64,000 nt of DNA from Eonycteris spelaea (Eukaryota > Chordata > Mammalia > Chiroptera > Pteropodidae): the NCBI GenBank assembly GCA_003508835.1, contig PUFA01000162.1, positions 868,001-932,000 on the forward strand. The letters run 5' to 3'. The position numbers and the translations under genes were made by a program. Shown here piece by piece: positions 38,201 to 50,024 of this stretch (the first letter of the stretch is position 1; each line of letters opens with the position of its first letter). Below the pieces are notes generated by a model. It was given only the letters and a program-made list of their open reading frames with translations, ran no database searches and had not been told where the DNA came from.

Positions 38201-38226
38201 TATAGGTCAGCAATTGCTGACCTATA
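38201..38226. promoter_or_regulatory. Perfect 26-bp palindrome with AGGTCA/TGACCT half-sites
   Basis: Each 13-base arm (TATAGGTCAGCAA) is the exact reverse complement of the other, with no spacer. It contains AGGTCA and TGACCT, nuclear-receptor half-sites facing each other 8 bases apart. The left one, with its flank, reads AATATAGGTCA and fits the ROR/REV-ERB element. Confidence 0.55.
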
Positions 38227-39214
38227 GGCAAGCTAGAAGGAAGCATGTAGACACTGGATCAGGCCCAGTTCCCCCTCACTCTCTTCCTGCCCAAAACAAA
38301 TGAACAGGCCCAAAGAACATGGAGAGGCCATCAGGACAGAAGAAAGCAATTGTTTCATTTTGCTCATAAATGCCGGGGAAATCTCAACTTAGCAGAGGCT
38401 TTATCAGTCCTGGGGTTGGGCCAAGGAGCAGGCTGAAATTCAGCTGGCCAGGCCAAATGCAGCTGCTGGTTATTCACGCTTCCCACAGGGACTTTTCCTC
38501 AATCCCTGATTTAGGCAACAAAGTGGATGGGTAATATGTATTGAAGAAACAAAATGACTTTCAATTACCAAGCAGTTCAGGTAGAGACAGAAAACACATA
38601 AAAGTTTTTCTTTCCAACAGTAAAATGAAGTGTCGGTTAAAGAGCTGCTGGCCTTGAGGAGAGACGATTACTTTAAAGGGATATTGGCAAATGTTTTCCG
38701 CTGAGCATTCAGCCTTGGTTACTTACCTTTCCCCCACAGTTCATAGATGGAAAAAGATATTGCATGAATTGGATTTTTCTTGTGAATTAAAACATCAATA
38801 TCCTGATTTTTGGTAACAGGCATTGCCAAGTTAGTGCTGAGTGGGCAGAAAAAAAGGACTAGGACTCTTATTTTGCCTTCAGGGCAATTCAAAAAATATA
38901 CACAAAAGAACATCTTTCCTCTGATTGTCCAAGGTCACCAGACAGTGCATGCCCAAAATGGAACTCGAGACTTCTAAATCCCAGTGTCTGATTAATTGTC
39001 CTTTGATTAAAACAATGAAAATAAAATGGATTAGCAAAGGGTATTGCTCCAGGCCGAAAAGTTCAGAAAGCAAACAGCCTCAAGGAAAGCAAGATTTTCT
39101 TTAATTAGGCTGACACTGAATGCTTCAGTAATAATGTTGTCAATGTGGAATTATCATTTGCAAAGTAGATACATTTGTGATTTCTCATCCTGCAAGTTAA
39201 AAGAAAATTTAGTG

Positions 39215-39428
39215 AATGTCACTGTGTTCCTGGCACTGCGCAAGGCATTTGCCCATAAACTGTATGATTTAACCCTCAGGAGAACCTGGTGGCTCATATA
39301 TCATTATCACTACTTTACTGATGAAATTTCTCCTGCTTAAAGTCCAGTTTGATGTGTAAGTGGTAGAACAGGATTCAAAGCTAGGTTTCTTAACTCCCAT
39401 GTTTAAGAACCCCTAACCGCCTCTTTCC
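39215..39428 (-). mobile_element. MIR SINE (antisense)
   Basis: 'ttcctggcactgcgcaagg', 'aaccctcaggagaacctgg', 'gtgtaagtggtagaacaggatt', 'caaagctaggtttcttaac'. Confidence 0.7.
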
Positions 39429-39999
39429 AATAGCATCTTATTTTGTGTATTCAGATCTAGGTTGACTATCGTAAAGTTTAGGTTCCTCAGAGGAAAAAAC
39501 TATGAGTTAAGATAGAAGTTTCTTTGAATTACCTATTTGTAATGTTTTGTATAAATGTGAAGGTAGTGGTGTTGGTCATGAGATCTTATCATACCTTTTA
39601 ATTAAATAGTGCATATGTTTATAAATAAACTCTCTGTGAGGAAGACATTATGTAACTTGATTAAACTCTGGTCTGGTATTTGAAATGCATAGAGATATCC
39701 AGATATAAAATCGCTTGGATATCATAACAGGACAATATTGACTTAAGAAGTTGGAAAGTTAAAGATGTTAGAGAATAGGTGATTCGATGTTAAGTGCATC
39801 TTGAAGGTAAAGGGAAGTTAACTTAGCATCTTAGAGGGGCTGGATGCCAACTTCTCTTAAAATAGAGGAAAAATACATAATGTAATCTTTTTCTATGTCT
39901 TACCTTTCTTGCTTGAAAAAGAAAAGATAAGAGAGAGGAGAAATAAGTTAAAAGTGCTAGCAATAAAAATGAAAAATAGATTGCACCTACCCTCAAGGG

Positions 40000-40425
40000 T
40001 CTCCTTGTCTAGAAATGGAGGCAGACACAGGATTAAAATGCAATGTTAGATGGAAAAATAGAAATATGTGCAAGGCACAGAAACAGTGCAGAGGATGGAA
40101 TAATTACCTAGAGAAAGAAGGAAAGGGTCAGGAAAAGCTGAAGAGGAGGAAAACTTGAGCTGGAATTTAAAGACTTAAACCAAGTGGATAATGGAAGAAA
40201 AAAGAAAAGTCTGTACAAAGACATAGGGCACGAAACGAGCTGACATTTGGGGGTCTAGAAGGAATCTGATACCGCTGTAGGGGAGGGCTAAGTGTGGAGC
40301 GATGAACTGGTAAAGTAGTTAGGAAGGGGTGTGGTGAGCCACTGATGGATTTTGAAAAGTAGACTTGAGTTTCTGAAAAGCTACTCGTCTGGTGGTGTCA
40401 AGAATGAATGGTTGGTCATCTGATC
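40000..40425 (+). mobile_element. Old interspersed repeat, family A, left part
   Basis: 'aagggtctccttgtctagaa', 'aagggtcaggaaaagctgaag', 'gagctggaatttaaagactt' and 'tgagccactgatggattttga' follow the family A order (gain of weight, then 'gagccactggagggttttga'). The copy resumes at 41205. Confidence 0.6.
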
Positions 40426-40427
40426 AA

Positions 40428-41200
40428 CAAAATAAAAAGCCAGTTGTTTTAAAAAAAGTAATTAAATAGACAAACTCTTGGCATGATTGATTTTTTTAAG
40501 AGGCAGAAATAAACAGTACTATATATGAAAAGAGACATTGAAACAGAAAAAGTAAATATTTAAGAATCATAAGAGAATCACATGAACAACTTTAGGCCAA
40601 TATATTTGAAACCTTAAATACACTGGATAATTTTTAAAAGGCATAAATTATGGAAATTAACTGGAGAAGAAATTGACACTGAACAAACCTATAACTGGTA
40701 AGGATGGGGAGAAATGGAAATTAACTCAATAGTCAAAAATATACCACAAATAGTACTAGTTCCAGAAAATTTGCAGGCAATTTTTTCCAAAAATTTTTGG
40801 AAGAAATACTTACCTCTTACAAATAGCCATTCTAGGAAATAGAAAATGAGAGAAAACTCCTCAGCATATTTTATAAAGTCATTATAATCCTGATGTCAAA
40901 GCCAAAGAATGAGAATCAATCTCACATATAGATTGTGATGCAAAATTACTAAATATTAGCAAGAAATCCAAAATGACTGTGTTTATAAATATCATATAAA
41001 ATATATTTTATATAGCATGCAAGAATTGCTTAACATTAGAAAATAATCATGTAATTTATCACATTGACATTAAAATAGATAATAGAAAACATTCAGTAAA
41101 ATTGTTAGTCATTTTAAAAAAATCTTTGCCAACTAGTTTAAGTCATAGCTCTATGACTTATTAGTTATTAAATTTAATCCTGGTAAAAACAATTTAAGCT
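40428..41200 (+). mobile_element. L1 ORF2 fragment (reverse-transcriptase region), decayed
   Basis: Order matches old L1 ORF2: 'agagacattgaaacagaaaa', 'actttaggccaatatattt' (displaced copy), 'attataatcctgatgtcaaa', 'gatgcaaaattactaaatatt', 'cacattgacattaaaatag' and 'gaaaacattcagtaaaat'. No frame is open. Confidence 0.65.
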
Positions 41201-41204
41201 TTAT

Positions 41205-41700
41205 ATTTAAAAGGAAAAGAATGGAATAGAAGAGAAAGATTGCGGAGGCAGAGAACAAATTAGGAGGTCATTGCAACAAATCCAGGTATGAGATCCAGAC
41301 ATCCGGGACTGGAGAACAGTCCGCAGGTATTAAAGACTGAGGAGAGGTGAGTTTTAGCAATACTTAAGAGAAAAGACTGACAGAAGCTGGTAATTGACTG
41401 GATGTGTGTGGGAGAAGGGTTGTAACGAAAAGACAAGAGTCTATTACGACTCCCAGCTTTCTGAACTAGGTGGCTGTGTGGATGGTAGTTCAATTAATCA
41501 AAATAGAAAATGTGATTTGAAGGTTTGTCTGAAATTAGCAAGGTTCTCTTGCATGAGGTGAAAATAACTATTTAAGAAAGTTGAGTGTCAGCCTGAATAA
41601 GAGCTTTGACATCACAGGATTTCAGTTAATATCAGGAGAGAGAGAAAAATACTATTAGTTTTTGAAACTGCTAGATCTGGGCCTTTCCAAGAGTCGCCAC
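41205..41700 (+). mobile_element. Old interspersed repeat, family A, right part
   Basis: 'aattaggaggtcattgcaac', 'aaatccaggtatgag', 'aattgactggatgtgtgtggg' and 'gactcccagctttctgaac' continue the family A order after the L1 piece. Confidence 0.62.
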
Positions 41701-41704
41701 TTGA

Positions 41705-43800
41705 ATAAATGTTTACTAAACTAGCCCAAAGCTACCAGCAGTTTAAACAGTGTATGATTAAGTAAGGAGCTGAGGCTTTTGTTTACCCAAAATCATAGTA
41801 GCTAAGAAAAAACAAAGTTATCTTGGAAGTATATAGTAAATCTAGAGTTAAGAAGGGCCTAATGATGGCAATATTAGTGATAAAAACAACCTTTTTTAAC
41901 ATTGGAAACAGATCAAAGAGGAAAGATTTTTAATTTTTAAAATCTTGCTCTATTATATATTTTATATTTTATAACTAGTTATTATATTTTTGGATTACAA
42001 TTTAAGTTTTGTTTACAATAGATTTAATTTTTATAGAAAACCACAAAATATAATATTTTGGTCTTCAATGAAGCCTATGTGTCAAAAGCAATCGTCCGCA
42101 TGCTGGCAACTACCAGAATTGTTTTTATCTTCCCTCTTTGTTTCTCCAGTTTGCCCTCTCAAATTGATAATATCCATGTACATTTCACTCATTATGCTGT
42201 GACTCGAGTATGTATCAAAATCTGTAGAAACAAGCCAAACCAAGTGTTAAAAAAAAGTTAATGACTAAATATTTCTACCCGGCCTAGGAAAAGAATGGAC
42301 AAACTGTAGAACATGAAAGGCCACTCCAAAGCAGTAATATCCTGCTGAAGGCAGCATCAGGCAGCTGCCAAGAAGTTTTGTTAATAGCAAGACCAGTCTT
42401 CCCCAAGACGGTTGAGAACGATGATGACTTCATTTGGTTTTAAGGAAATTCATTCAGGTGTGAGTTGCGGAGCGAAGGCTGGAAAGAATAAATAACCCAG
42501 CTAGAGTTTGGTGATAATTTCATAAGTGGTGCTTAAACTTCAATCTTTGGAAGACCAGTTATAGATGGCATTACCCAGGGATCAATCCCGGATTGGAGGG
42601 AGAATGTACTAGGACCTTTTGCTAGGAGCAATCTTCTACTGATTCAATCCAAGTGGCAAGATCCACAGCAGGACAAAGGAACTTTTGAAAGAGACTTGAA
42701 AAGAGTTTAGTTACTCTGCGGTTAACCCATCAAAGGCATCTTCCTGTAACCCAGAGGATGGCGGGTCTCGACATGTGCTGGCCATTTGGAAAACAGATTC
42801 ATCTGGAGTAGATCAAACATTTCAGGAGAGCCCCTTGCCTTGAAAATATGGAGCCTTATGAAAATCATTAAGCCATTTATTGATATTTATTTGCCTACAC
42901 TGTGCTTTAGCAAAGCAAGCAGGAATATGAGGATGAGAACCATTGATCCAGTTTCAGAGGCCCCAGTTCAAGGTAGAAAGATTCCCTTACACGCCTGATT
43001 TTTAAGAGCCTTTTAAGAAGACATCCTACCACACAGCTGGCATAGGAAGGCTATCTTGGCTCCCTTCAACTGTGTATTAGGTTAACAACCACCTCAAGCT
43101 TCTTAGAAACCTAGAAATCCCCAGGCAGCTAGAAGAATTCCACAGGGCTAAGAAAACCCTTGCAATCTCAGAGGTTTAAGCAGAAAAATATTGCCAAACA
43201 TCTTCCTTTCTTGCTCTGTGGCACTTTGTGTAACCCACTCCAGCCTTATAAACATGGGTGGCTCTGCAGCGTGCCCAATAATCTGTCCTTTCTAATGAGC
43301 CAAAACACTTTTATGGCTCAGGTCCAGTGTACCTGGAAATGAACAAGGAGCAAGTCCATATTTTCACTTTGGGAGTTACCAGGTTATTGTACATGAGTTC
43401 CTTCTAAACCAAAGTAATCTTACTGTCTGATGTAGGGAACTTTGCTTGCTTTTTAAGGAAGTAGCCCCTGAACATTTATCAGGCTCCTAACCTCAACTTC
43501 TCTTTTACTCAGATGCAAAGTCCCATGAGTGGAGAAGGGCTCAGCAGAATGCCATCATTCTTGTACTTTGAGCTTTCAAATCTAGCCATGGAGGATGCCA
43601 AATGCATAGCTTCTGAGGCTCTGTGAAGTGGGGAGGAGGCTGGTTCTCAGAAGCTGGACTCAACTTTTCTCAGAACATGACAGAGGTTGAAATTCTGTCC
43701 TAAAATACTCAACACATATGTTCTGAAATTCATTAAGTTCCAAAATTAAAAGCAAATTTTAAAAAGTCCAGCCTAGGTTCATGTACAAAGCAGATACCAA
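41705..43800. other. Intergenic, mainly unique DNA with a CpG-retaining part
   Basis: No repeat or exon recognised. Bases 42090-42780 keep more CpGs than the surroundings (for example gcaatcgtccgcatg, ctacccggcct, gttgcggagcgaagg), a weaker version of the signal at 25230-25960. Confidence 0.4.
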
Positions 43801-43805
43801 GGAAT

Positions 43806-43883
43806 GTTTGTTGACTGATGAATTTGTTAGCTGATAAATATGAGAAATACAGTTTATTTTGTACCACATGGCAGCTAAAGTTG
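43806..43883 (+). repeat. Local direct repeat, copy 1
   Basis: 78 bases from GTTTGTTGACTGATGAATTT to GCAGCTAAAGTTG. Closely similar to 44182-44259. Confidence 0.88.
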
Positions 43884-43949
43884 TTAGAAGACATTTATCC
43901 CTATTTGTCATTATATAAGTTTTAGAAAATGAATTACCTAAACACTACC

Positions 43950-44190
43950 TGTGTTTGAAAACAACTTTCCTCACAAAGCCTTCCCAATACTTTCCCCTTT
44001 GTCTTTTTAGGGGAAACAACTGTCACTTGGCTTTGAATTGTTCATTAATTTTTTTTGTCATATCCTCAACTTCGTGGTCCCCAAAGGGAAAAATTCTGTG
44101 TTAATATTTATTTACTTAAATTTTAGGGGGTAACTCCTTCAGGATCCAACATGAATTTCACAAAACACACACTCAGTAACTATTTGTTGA
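43950..44190 (+). mobile_element. L2 LINE 3' end
   Basis: 'tcctcacaaagccttccca', 'tttgaattgttcattaatt', 'ggtccccaaagggaaaaatt', then 'caaaacacacactcagtaac' like the L2 end text. Confidence 0.6.
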
Positions 44191-44259
44191 CTGATCAATT
44201 TGCTCACTGATAGATATTAGAAATACAATCTGATTTGTACCATATGGCAGCTAAAGTTG
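44182..44259 (+). repeat. Local direct repeat, copy 2
   Basis: From ATTTGTTGACTGATCAATTT to GCAGCTAAAGTTG; about 85% identical by eye to the copy 376 bases upstream. Confidence 0.88.
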
Positions 44260-44608
44260 CAGTACACAAAAAGCCTCATTCTCTGCTACTTTTTAATAGC
44301 CTGTACTTGGAAGAAATATTGTCTTAGAAGATCTTGTTTGTGGTCTCAAGTCAGATTTGGACACCAGTATTTAAGAAGGAGTAGTGTGTTTTATGCAGTA
44401 AAATAAGATAACAAGTATATAAATATTAGTACAAATATTTCAAACTGCAGTGATGTTTTCTGTTGACTGACAGTGACAATAAATTTCTAATAGGTCCTGA
44501 CAGCCATTTCTGTAGTAGATGAAGGAGCATTATTAGTTATGATAGATCCTCTGTAGATGAACTAGTGAGACTTTTTGGAGTACAAGATCTAGTCTCAATG
44601 CTTTTTGT

Positions 44609-44876
44609 AGAAAAGGAGGAAGGGATGAAAAGAAGGGGGAGAGGGAAAGCATGGGAAAGAGAGAGGAAGAAAGAAAGAAAGAAAGAAAGAAGAAAGAAAG
44701 AAGAAAGAAAGAAGAAGAAGAGAGAAAGAAAGAAAGAAAGAAAAGAAAGAAGAAAGAAAGGAAGAAAGAAAGAAAGAAAAAGGAAGGAAAGAAAGAAAGA
44801 AGGAAGGAAGGAAGAAGGAAAGGAGGAAGGAAGGAAGGAAGGAAGGAGGAAGGAAAGGAAAGAAGGAAGGAGGAAG

Positions 44877-44908
<32 letters not shown>

Positions 44909-45153
44909 AAGAAGAAAAGAAAGAAAGAAAGAAAGAAAGAAAGAAAAGAAAGAGAGAGAGAGAAAGAAAGAAAGAAAAAGAAAAAAGAAAGAAAGAAAGA
45001 AAAGAAAAGAAAGAGAGAAAGAAAGAAAGAAAGAAAGAGAAAGAAAGAAGAGAGAGAGAAAGAAAGAAAGAAAGAAAGAAAGGAAGGAAGGAAGGAAGGA
45101 AGGAAGGAAGGAAGGAAGGAAGGAAGGAAGGAAGGAAGGAAGAAAGAAAGAAA

Positions 45154-45198
<45 letters not shown>

Positions 45199-45245
45199 AA
45201 AGAAAGAGAGAGAGAAAGAAAGATAAGAGAGAGGGAGAGTGGGAG
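44609..45245. repeat. Homopurine (AAAG/AAGG/GA)n tract, about 640 bp
   Basis: Nearly all bases are purines on the + strand, in AAAG, AAGG and AGAG units. Both strands stay open over 190-257 codons only because the repeat avoids stops; the predicted proteins are Lys/Glu/Arg or Ser/Phe/Leu repeats and are not genes. Confidence 0.97.
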
Positions 45246-45581
45246 GAAGTCGAGAGGCTGGCTATTACTAAAGGGCTGTTCTATGTCAGGTACTATGGTG
45301 GGCATTTTCACTTGACTATCTAATTTAATGATCATAATCACCCATGACATAATCACAGTTTTCCACAATTCTTGTAGTACAAGGAGAATGAGCCATTATG
45401 CTTGCCCAAGTTCCTGTGGTCATAGTTCCTATGGCCTGAGCTGGAAGCACACTCAGAGCTGGCCTGACTCCCAAAGACCATGTTCTTTCTTTCCTATGCT
45501 ATGTTCACAGGAAATCATTTGTATTGTTTTCTGGACACTCAAAGGACTAAGTATGCAGTTTTGCGTCTGTGTTATAATTTG

Positions 45582-45780
45582 AGGAAGGAAGGAAGGAAGG
45601 AAGGAAGGAAGGAAGGAAGGAAGGAAGGAAGGAAGGAAGGAGAAGGAAAGGAAAAGAAAGGGGAGAGAGAGCATGGGAAAGGGAAGGAAAGAAAAAGAGA
45701 GAGAGAAAAGGAGAAGAGGAGGAGAGGAAAGGAGGGAAGGAGGGAAGGAGAGAGGAAGGGAAGGAAGGAGGAAGAAAAGT
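45582..45780. repeat. Second homopurine (GGAA)n tract
   Basis: A pure GGAA run of about 60 bases followed by imperfect GA-rich DNA. Separated from the first tract by about 340 bases of unique sequence. Confidence 0.97.
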
Positions 45781-45784
45781 ATAA

Positions 45785-47700
45785 AAAGCAAAGAAAGAAT
45801 AAAAGAAAAAATTAACTCTTTGTTAAAAGTATCCACATACATGACTTAACCACTCATTAACTACTGACATATTTGTGCACATAAAGGAAATTTAAATTTT
45901 CCTAATAAAGGAAAGTTTAAAAAAAGAATTCCAACCCTAGAAATATAATTTTAGGACCTTTTTCTCATAAAACATTGCTGTTACCAATGACCACTTGCCC
46001 AGCTCCATCTTATTTCCAGACCTAAGAAAAGCTTGTTCTGAGAGTCTCCCTAAACTTTAGAACTTCTAAGTAGCACTCTACTTATCACTGCTTCAGATGG
46101 GGGTGTTCTTCCAGGAGAAGCCTGGGAGATGGGTGTTTACAGATGCTTGCACTTCTCATAATTAGGACAATAGCCTCCCTCACAGTGTGTATTGACTCAT
46201 GGTCGACGCTGTAGGCATATTCTCATTTATCACTCCATTGAGGCAGGAGTTGTCTGTTCTCTTTGCAGAGGGCTGGTACATGGGAGGTGCTCAATACGCA
46301 TGTTTCAAATAAATGAATTTTTATATCAACTCTATGAAATAACAGCATAATTTGTTTACTGGATAGAGAAACTGACATGGGAAGAGAATAAGTTGTTCGG
46401 TAGAGGGCTTGTTTGCACAGCTGTCTCTCTTACTCGCATCTGTGCTGAGCCCTTCGGAGAGAGGGCAACCATTTACCTAGGTACCTCCTCTTTTTATCTA
46501 GAGAGCTGCTTTCAAGGGTATCACTTCCTTTTTCTGATATGTTAAAAAAAAAATAAACAACTCTTTCGATCCCTTGAAGATTAGCTAAAAAGAAAGTTAA
46601 ACCATCGGGACCTATGTAGTAATGTTTCCCTGTGACCTTTTTTTCTAAATCAGGAAATGGTTACTTAGGCCCCCAGAAAGCCAGCTCAGAGCTCTGCTTC
46701 TTCCCCCTTTATCAGACTTCCTTGACTTGGAAAGTAGTTTCTCTGCCAAGGACTGTAACAACAATATTTACAGGCTGCCCCCCACCCCCCGCCACCCCTC
46801 TTTCTTAAAGGATCCAGGGCCTTTTCTTCTCCAGAACTTTATGACACAATTTGACAAAAGCCAGCTATTTTCAAACAATGTTATATCACAGTTTCCACAA
46901 AATATTTTAGAAAACTTGCCATATCTAATTGAGTATTTAACTTAATACAGGTATTCAGTAGCAAGAATCACACAAATACTTAAAGATTGAAAAATTTTAA
47001 AAAGGTAGTAGTTACTTAAAAATCAAAAAATTCAAATATTGATCAGGAACTACCAAAAACTTACTATCCATAATTTCTTAATGAAGCAAATATGTTATGT
47101 CTACATACACATCAGCCCACAGTGATAACAAGAGCACAAAATACATTTTAGTGAAATTTATTTCTATAGAATTCTACCCTTACAATATACATTTACAGTA
47201 TAAATAAAGAGAAAAAAAGAGTAATCGGTTGTATATTAGTCCATATTGGTCATTTCTACTGAATCTACACATTGACAAAAATTGTATATCAATTAAAAAA
47301 AAACTGGGAGAAAAAAAATAGACCTATTGCTTTGTGACAGCAGTGGAAAAATGCCTGAATCTGAGTGGATAAGGACTTGTATAAATTGATTCCCATATTC
47401 TTAATCTTGCAATTGAGATGATAATATTATCCAGGAAGCTGCCATTCATTTGAATTGAGTAAGATGTTATATGTAAATCACACAACACAATGTCTGGCAC
47501 ATGGGCTTGGTGTTTGCTTTTAGCTGTCCATGGCACTCACTGACACCAATAATGCTGCTCCGAGGAAGCACTATAATAAATATGCTTGTCCACTTGGAGT
47601 ACTACCCTTGGAATTCATTTTATATCTATATTAAGAGTGGACTTATTTCTATGTGAATCATAATAAAATATCAATTGCCAAATATGTCTTCCCCTCTATG
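45785..47700. other. Intergenic, mainly unique DNA
   Basis: Possible L2/MIR remnants at 46190-46440 ('ggtgctcaatacgcatg', 'ctggatagagaaactgac'). No exon recognised. Confidence 0.45.
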
Positions 47701-47704
47701 CCCA

Positions 47705-48008
47705 ACCGAATGAAATCTCGCCCATCTTGAAAAGCTCATCTTGAATGCCACTTCCTCCATTACATATTTTGTGATCTCTCCTGCAGGCAAATGTTTTCAC
47801 TCTCTCAAACACCTCAAAAACTTGGGTTTTTACCCCTCAGAAGATACTTTCCCTGCTCTGCATGTTATGTTGCAGTGTCTTGGCATTATCCCTGATTAGA
47901 TTTGAAGTTCCTTGAAAGCAGGGATCAGTCTTATCTTTACATTTCCTATAGGCTGAGCAGAGGGTGTCGGACTTGGATGCTCAATAAAAATGTGTTGATT
48001 TGGAGTGA
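47705..48008 (+). mobile_element. L2 LINE 3' end
   Basis: 'ttgaatgccacttcctcca', 'gatttgaagttccttgaaag', 'cagggatcagtcttatctt' and 'gatgctcaataaaaatgtg' give the standard L2 3' end. Confidence 0.88.
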
Positions 48009-48009
48009 A

Positions 48010-48915
48010 TCGTGACCCACCCCGGCTACCAGGCCCTCAGCCAACTTCAGAGTGCAGAACACAATGGAGCCTTGTATTCCCCGCTGTGCATACCCACAAA
48101 CATATACTGAACACCTGGAAACATGGGGACACTTAGTTGCTTGGCAAATACTCTCCCTCCCAGGGCGTCTTTCCTTTTGAAGAGGCTCCTCTGACAGCTG
48201 GTCTGCTGCTAGTTATATGGGGCACTCCCCAGAATGGGCCATCACTGCAACAAATGGCCAAGTTCACTGTGCCAGGAACCAAGAAAAGAGAAGGGTCCAA
48301 GTAGGAGAGTGTCAACGCCAAGAATGTGCTTTCGGACTTATAAATGAAACAGGCATTGCTGCAAGGGAGAAAACCACGTTGAATTCGCACTGAAACTTCC
48401 TCCCTCTCCTGCCTTCTTTTTCTTCTCAGTCCTCCTATTTCCCTCTCCTGCACAGGGTTCTCCACTGTCACTTGGTTCTAAGGAGCTTAGAATTCAACCT
48501 TAATTCCCAAAGAGAGGCCTCCACTCCAGGGAGGTCAGGGCCCTCTCCCACATCCTCTGTGGGATGCTCTCCCAAGACGCTGTGGCAGCAGTGCTTACTG
48601 CTCTTTATTAAATACAAATTGCACTGAGCAGTTTCCAGGAACTTTAGTGGAAAGTTGATTCCCCCCAAACATTCGAGAAATTTCCCAGATCCTGAAAGGA
48701 TTAGTATTATCACAGTTACCATTATTTACAAAGCCCACATCATTAAAAACAACAACAACAAAAAGTTTTCTTAAAAGAATAAGATAGAGCAGGCATAAAC
48801 ACGCCGCTTCCAGAAGGAGCCTTTATATTTTGCTTCCTTCAGAAGCATGACAAAACCTGCTGGCATCTGGTTGGGCAGCCCTAAGGAAGAAGGGATCGGG
48901 CTTCTTGAAACCCAG
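48010..48915. other. Intergenic, mainly unique DNA
   Basis: No gene or repeat recognised; a (CAA)n run is at 48750-48763. Confidence 0.45.
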
Positions 48916-48916
48916 G

Positions 48917-49109
48917 CAGGGTTGCCAGAGTTAGCAAATAAAAATACAGGATGCCCAGTTTGATTTGAATTTCAGATAAACGATGAATAATGTTTTTGTA
49001 TATGTTTATCCCAAATATTGCATGGAACACACTTATACTAAACCAATATTTGTTGTTTATCTGAAATTCAAAGTGAACCAGTTATCGTATACTTTTTCAG
49101 GCAACCCTC
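48917..49109. mobile_element. Palindromic MITE, MER53-like
   Basis: Starts CAGGGTTGCCAGAGTTAGC and ends CAGGCAACCCTC. Inner arms 'gaatttcagataaac' and 'gtttatctgaaattc' are exact complements, centred near 49013. Flanking 8-mers AACCCAGG and AGCCCAGA agree at 6/8 positions, the duplication size expected for hAT-type insertion. MER53 is named from memory. Confidence 0.8.
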
Positions 49110-49500
49110 AGCCCAGAGAGAGTCAGGACAGTAAAGAAATTTTCACCAACAAAGCTTCTTTTAAAGCTCTGGCTGAATGGCTTTAAAGGACATTTCAATT
49201 CAGGCCCTGCATTTTCCCTGGAGTGTGAGCTCAATGTCATAGAAAAACAATTGGGAGAATGAACATTCAGTGAGCATTCCGCCCCTTCCTTGCCCTCGGC
49301 AGCCTGTGGCAAACTGCTCCCCTTCAACCAGCTGGGGAGGAAAAAAGCTTCTCTTTTAAGATGGCTTTCCCCTCCCCTTTTACAGATTGGATTGTTTCTT
49401 GGATTTGCTGGAGAGCTGCTTTTGCTAATTGCTTGCAGACTGCAGTCCAAGCAGGCCTGCCAACTGTGGAGGTGGCGTGGAGGGGCTGAGAGGTAAAGAG
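49110..49500. other. Unique block, possible conserved noncoding element
   Basis: Repeat-free and compositionally balanced, for example 'gcttttgctaattgcttgc'. A 188-codon minus-strand frame spans it and the next MIR; the overlap with a MIR argues against coding. Confidence 0.3.
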
Positions 49501-49504
49501 GAAG

Positions 49505-49738
49505 GGGTTTGGAATCAAGCAGACCTGGTTTGAAATTCCGGTTCTGCCACTTCCTGCCTGTGATACATCGGGTAAGTTGCTTAGCCTCTCTAGACCCCAG
49601 TATCCGCATCAGTAAAATGGGGTACTCACAAGGTTGAGATAGGGTGACATAAAATTGGAGCATGTACAGGGCTTGTCACGGTGCCAGACACACAGTTGGT
49701 GCTCCTTTAATATTAGCCACTGTTATTACTATTGTATC
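49505..49738 (+). mobile_element. MIR SINE, nearly full length
   Basis: 'gtttggaatcaagcagacc', 'gaaattccggttctgccact', 'cttagcctctctagacccc', 'agtaaaatggggtactcac', 'ggtgccagacacacagttgg'. Confidence 0.93.
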
Positions 49739-50024
49739 TCTTTGGTATGTCTCACATGACGGTGACACCTGGAATCGAGTCTACTCAAGCCTGGGACTTA
49801 GAAATGTGGGGACACAGATTCTAGAAGGCTATTAAAATCTTTTTCACCAGGAAGGGGTAGTTTGAAAAAAAAAAAGATGACCCCACTGCTTTCCCTAAGG
49901 GGCCTACCCGGTCAGTCCTGCAGCAGCCGGCAGACTGACCGCCTCTAAAATCAATGATTAGATCACCAAATGGACTTGAATTAGGTCACCACAAAATTTA
50001 TTGGGAGTCAGAAGTCTACTTAAG

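Noticed and set aside
44660..45230. CRISPR-like periodic repeats
   Set aside because: Simple microsatellite units without unique spacers, in a vertebrate genome.
44565..45368. Long open frames (252 and 257 codons) on both strands
   Set aside because: They lie in a homopurine microsatellite that cannot make stop codons. The products are pure Lys/Glu/Arg or Ser/Phe/Leu repeats.
45453..45842. Open frames of 129 and 111 codons
   Set aside because: Same cause: the second GGAA repeat tract.
49097..49663. 188-codon minus-strand frame
   Set aside because: Overlaps a MIR SINE and the MITE edge; peptide unrecognised. More likely a chance frame.
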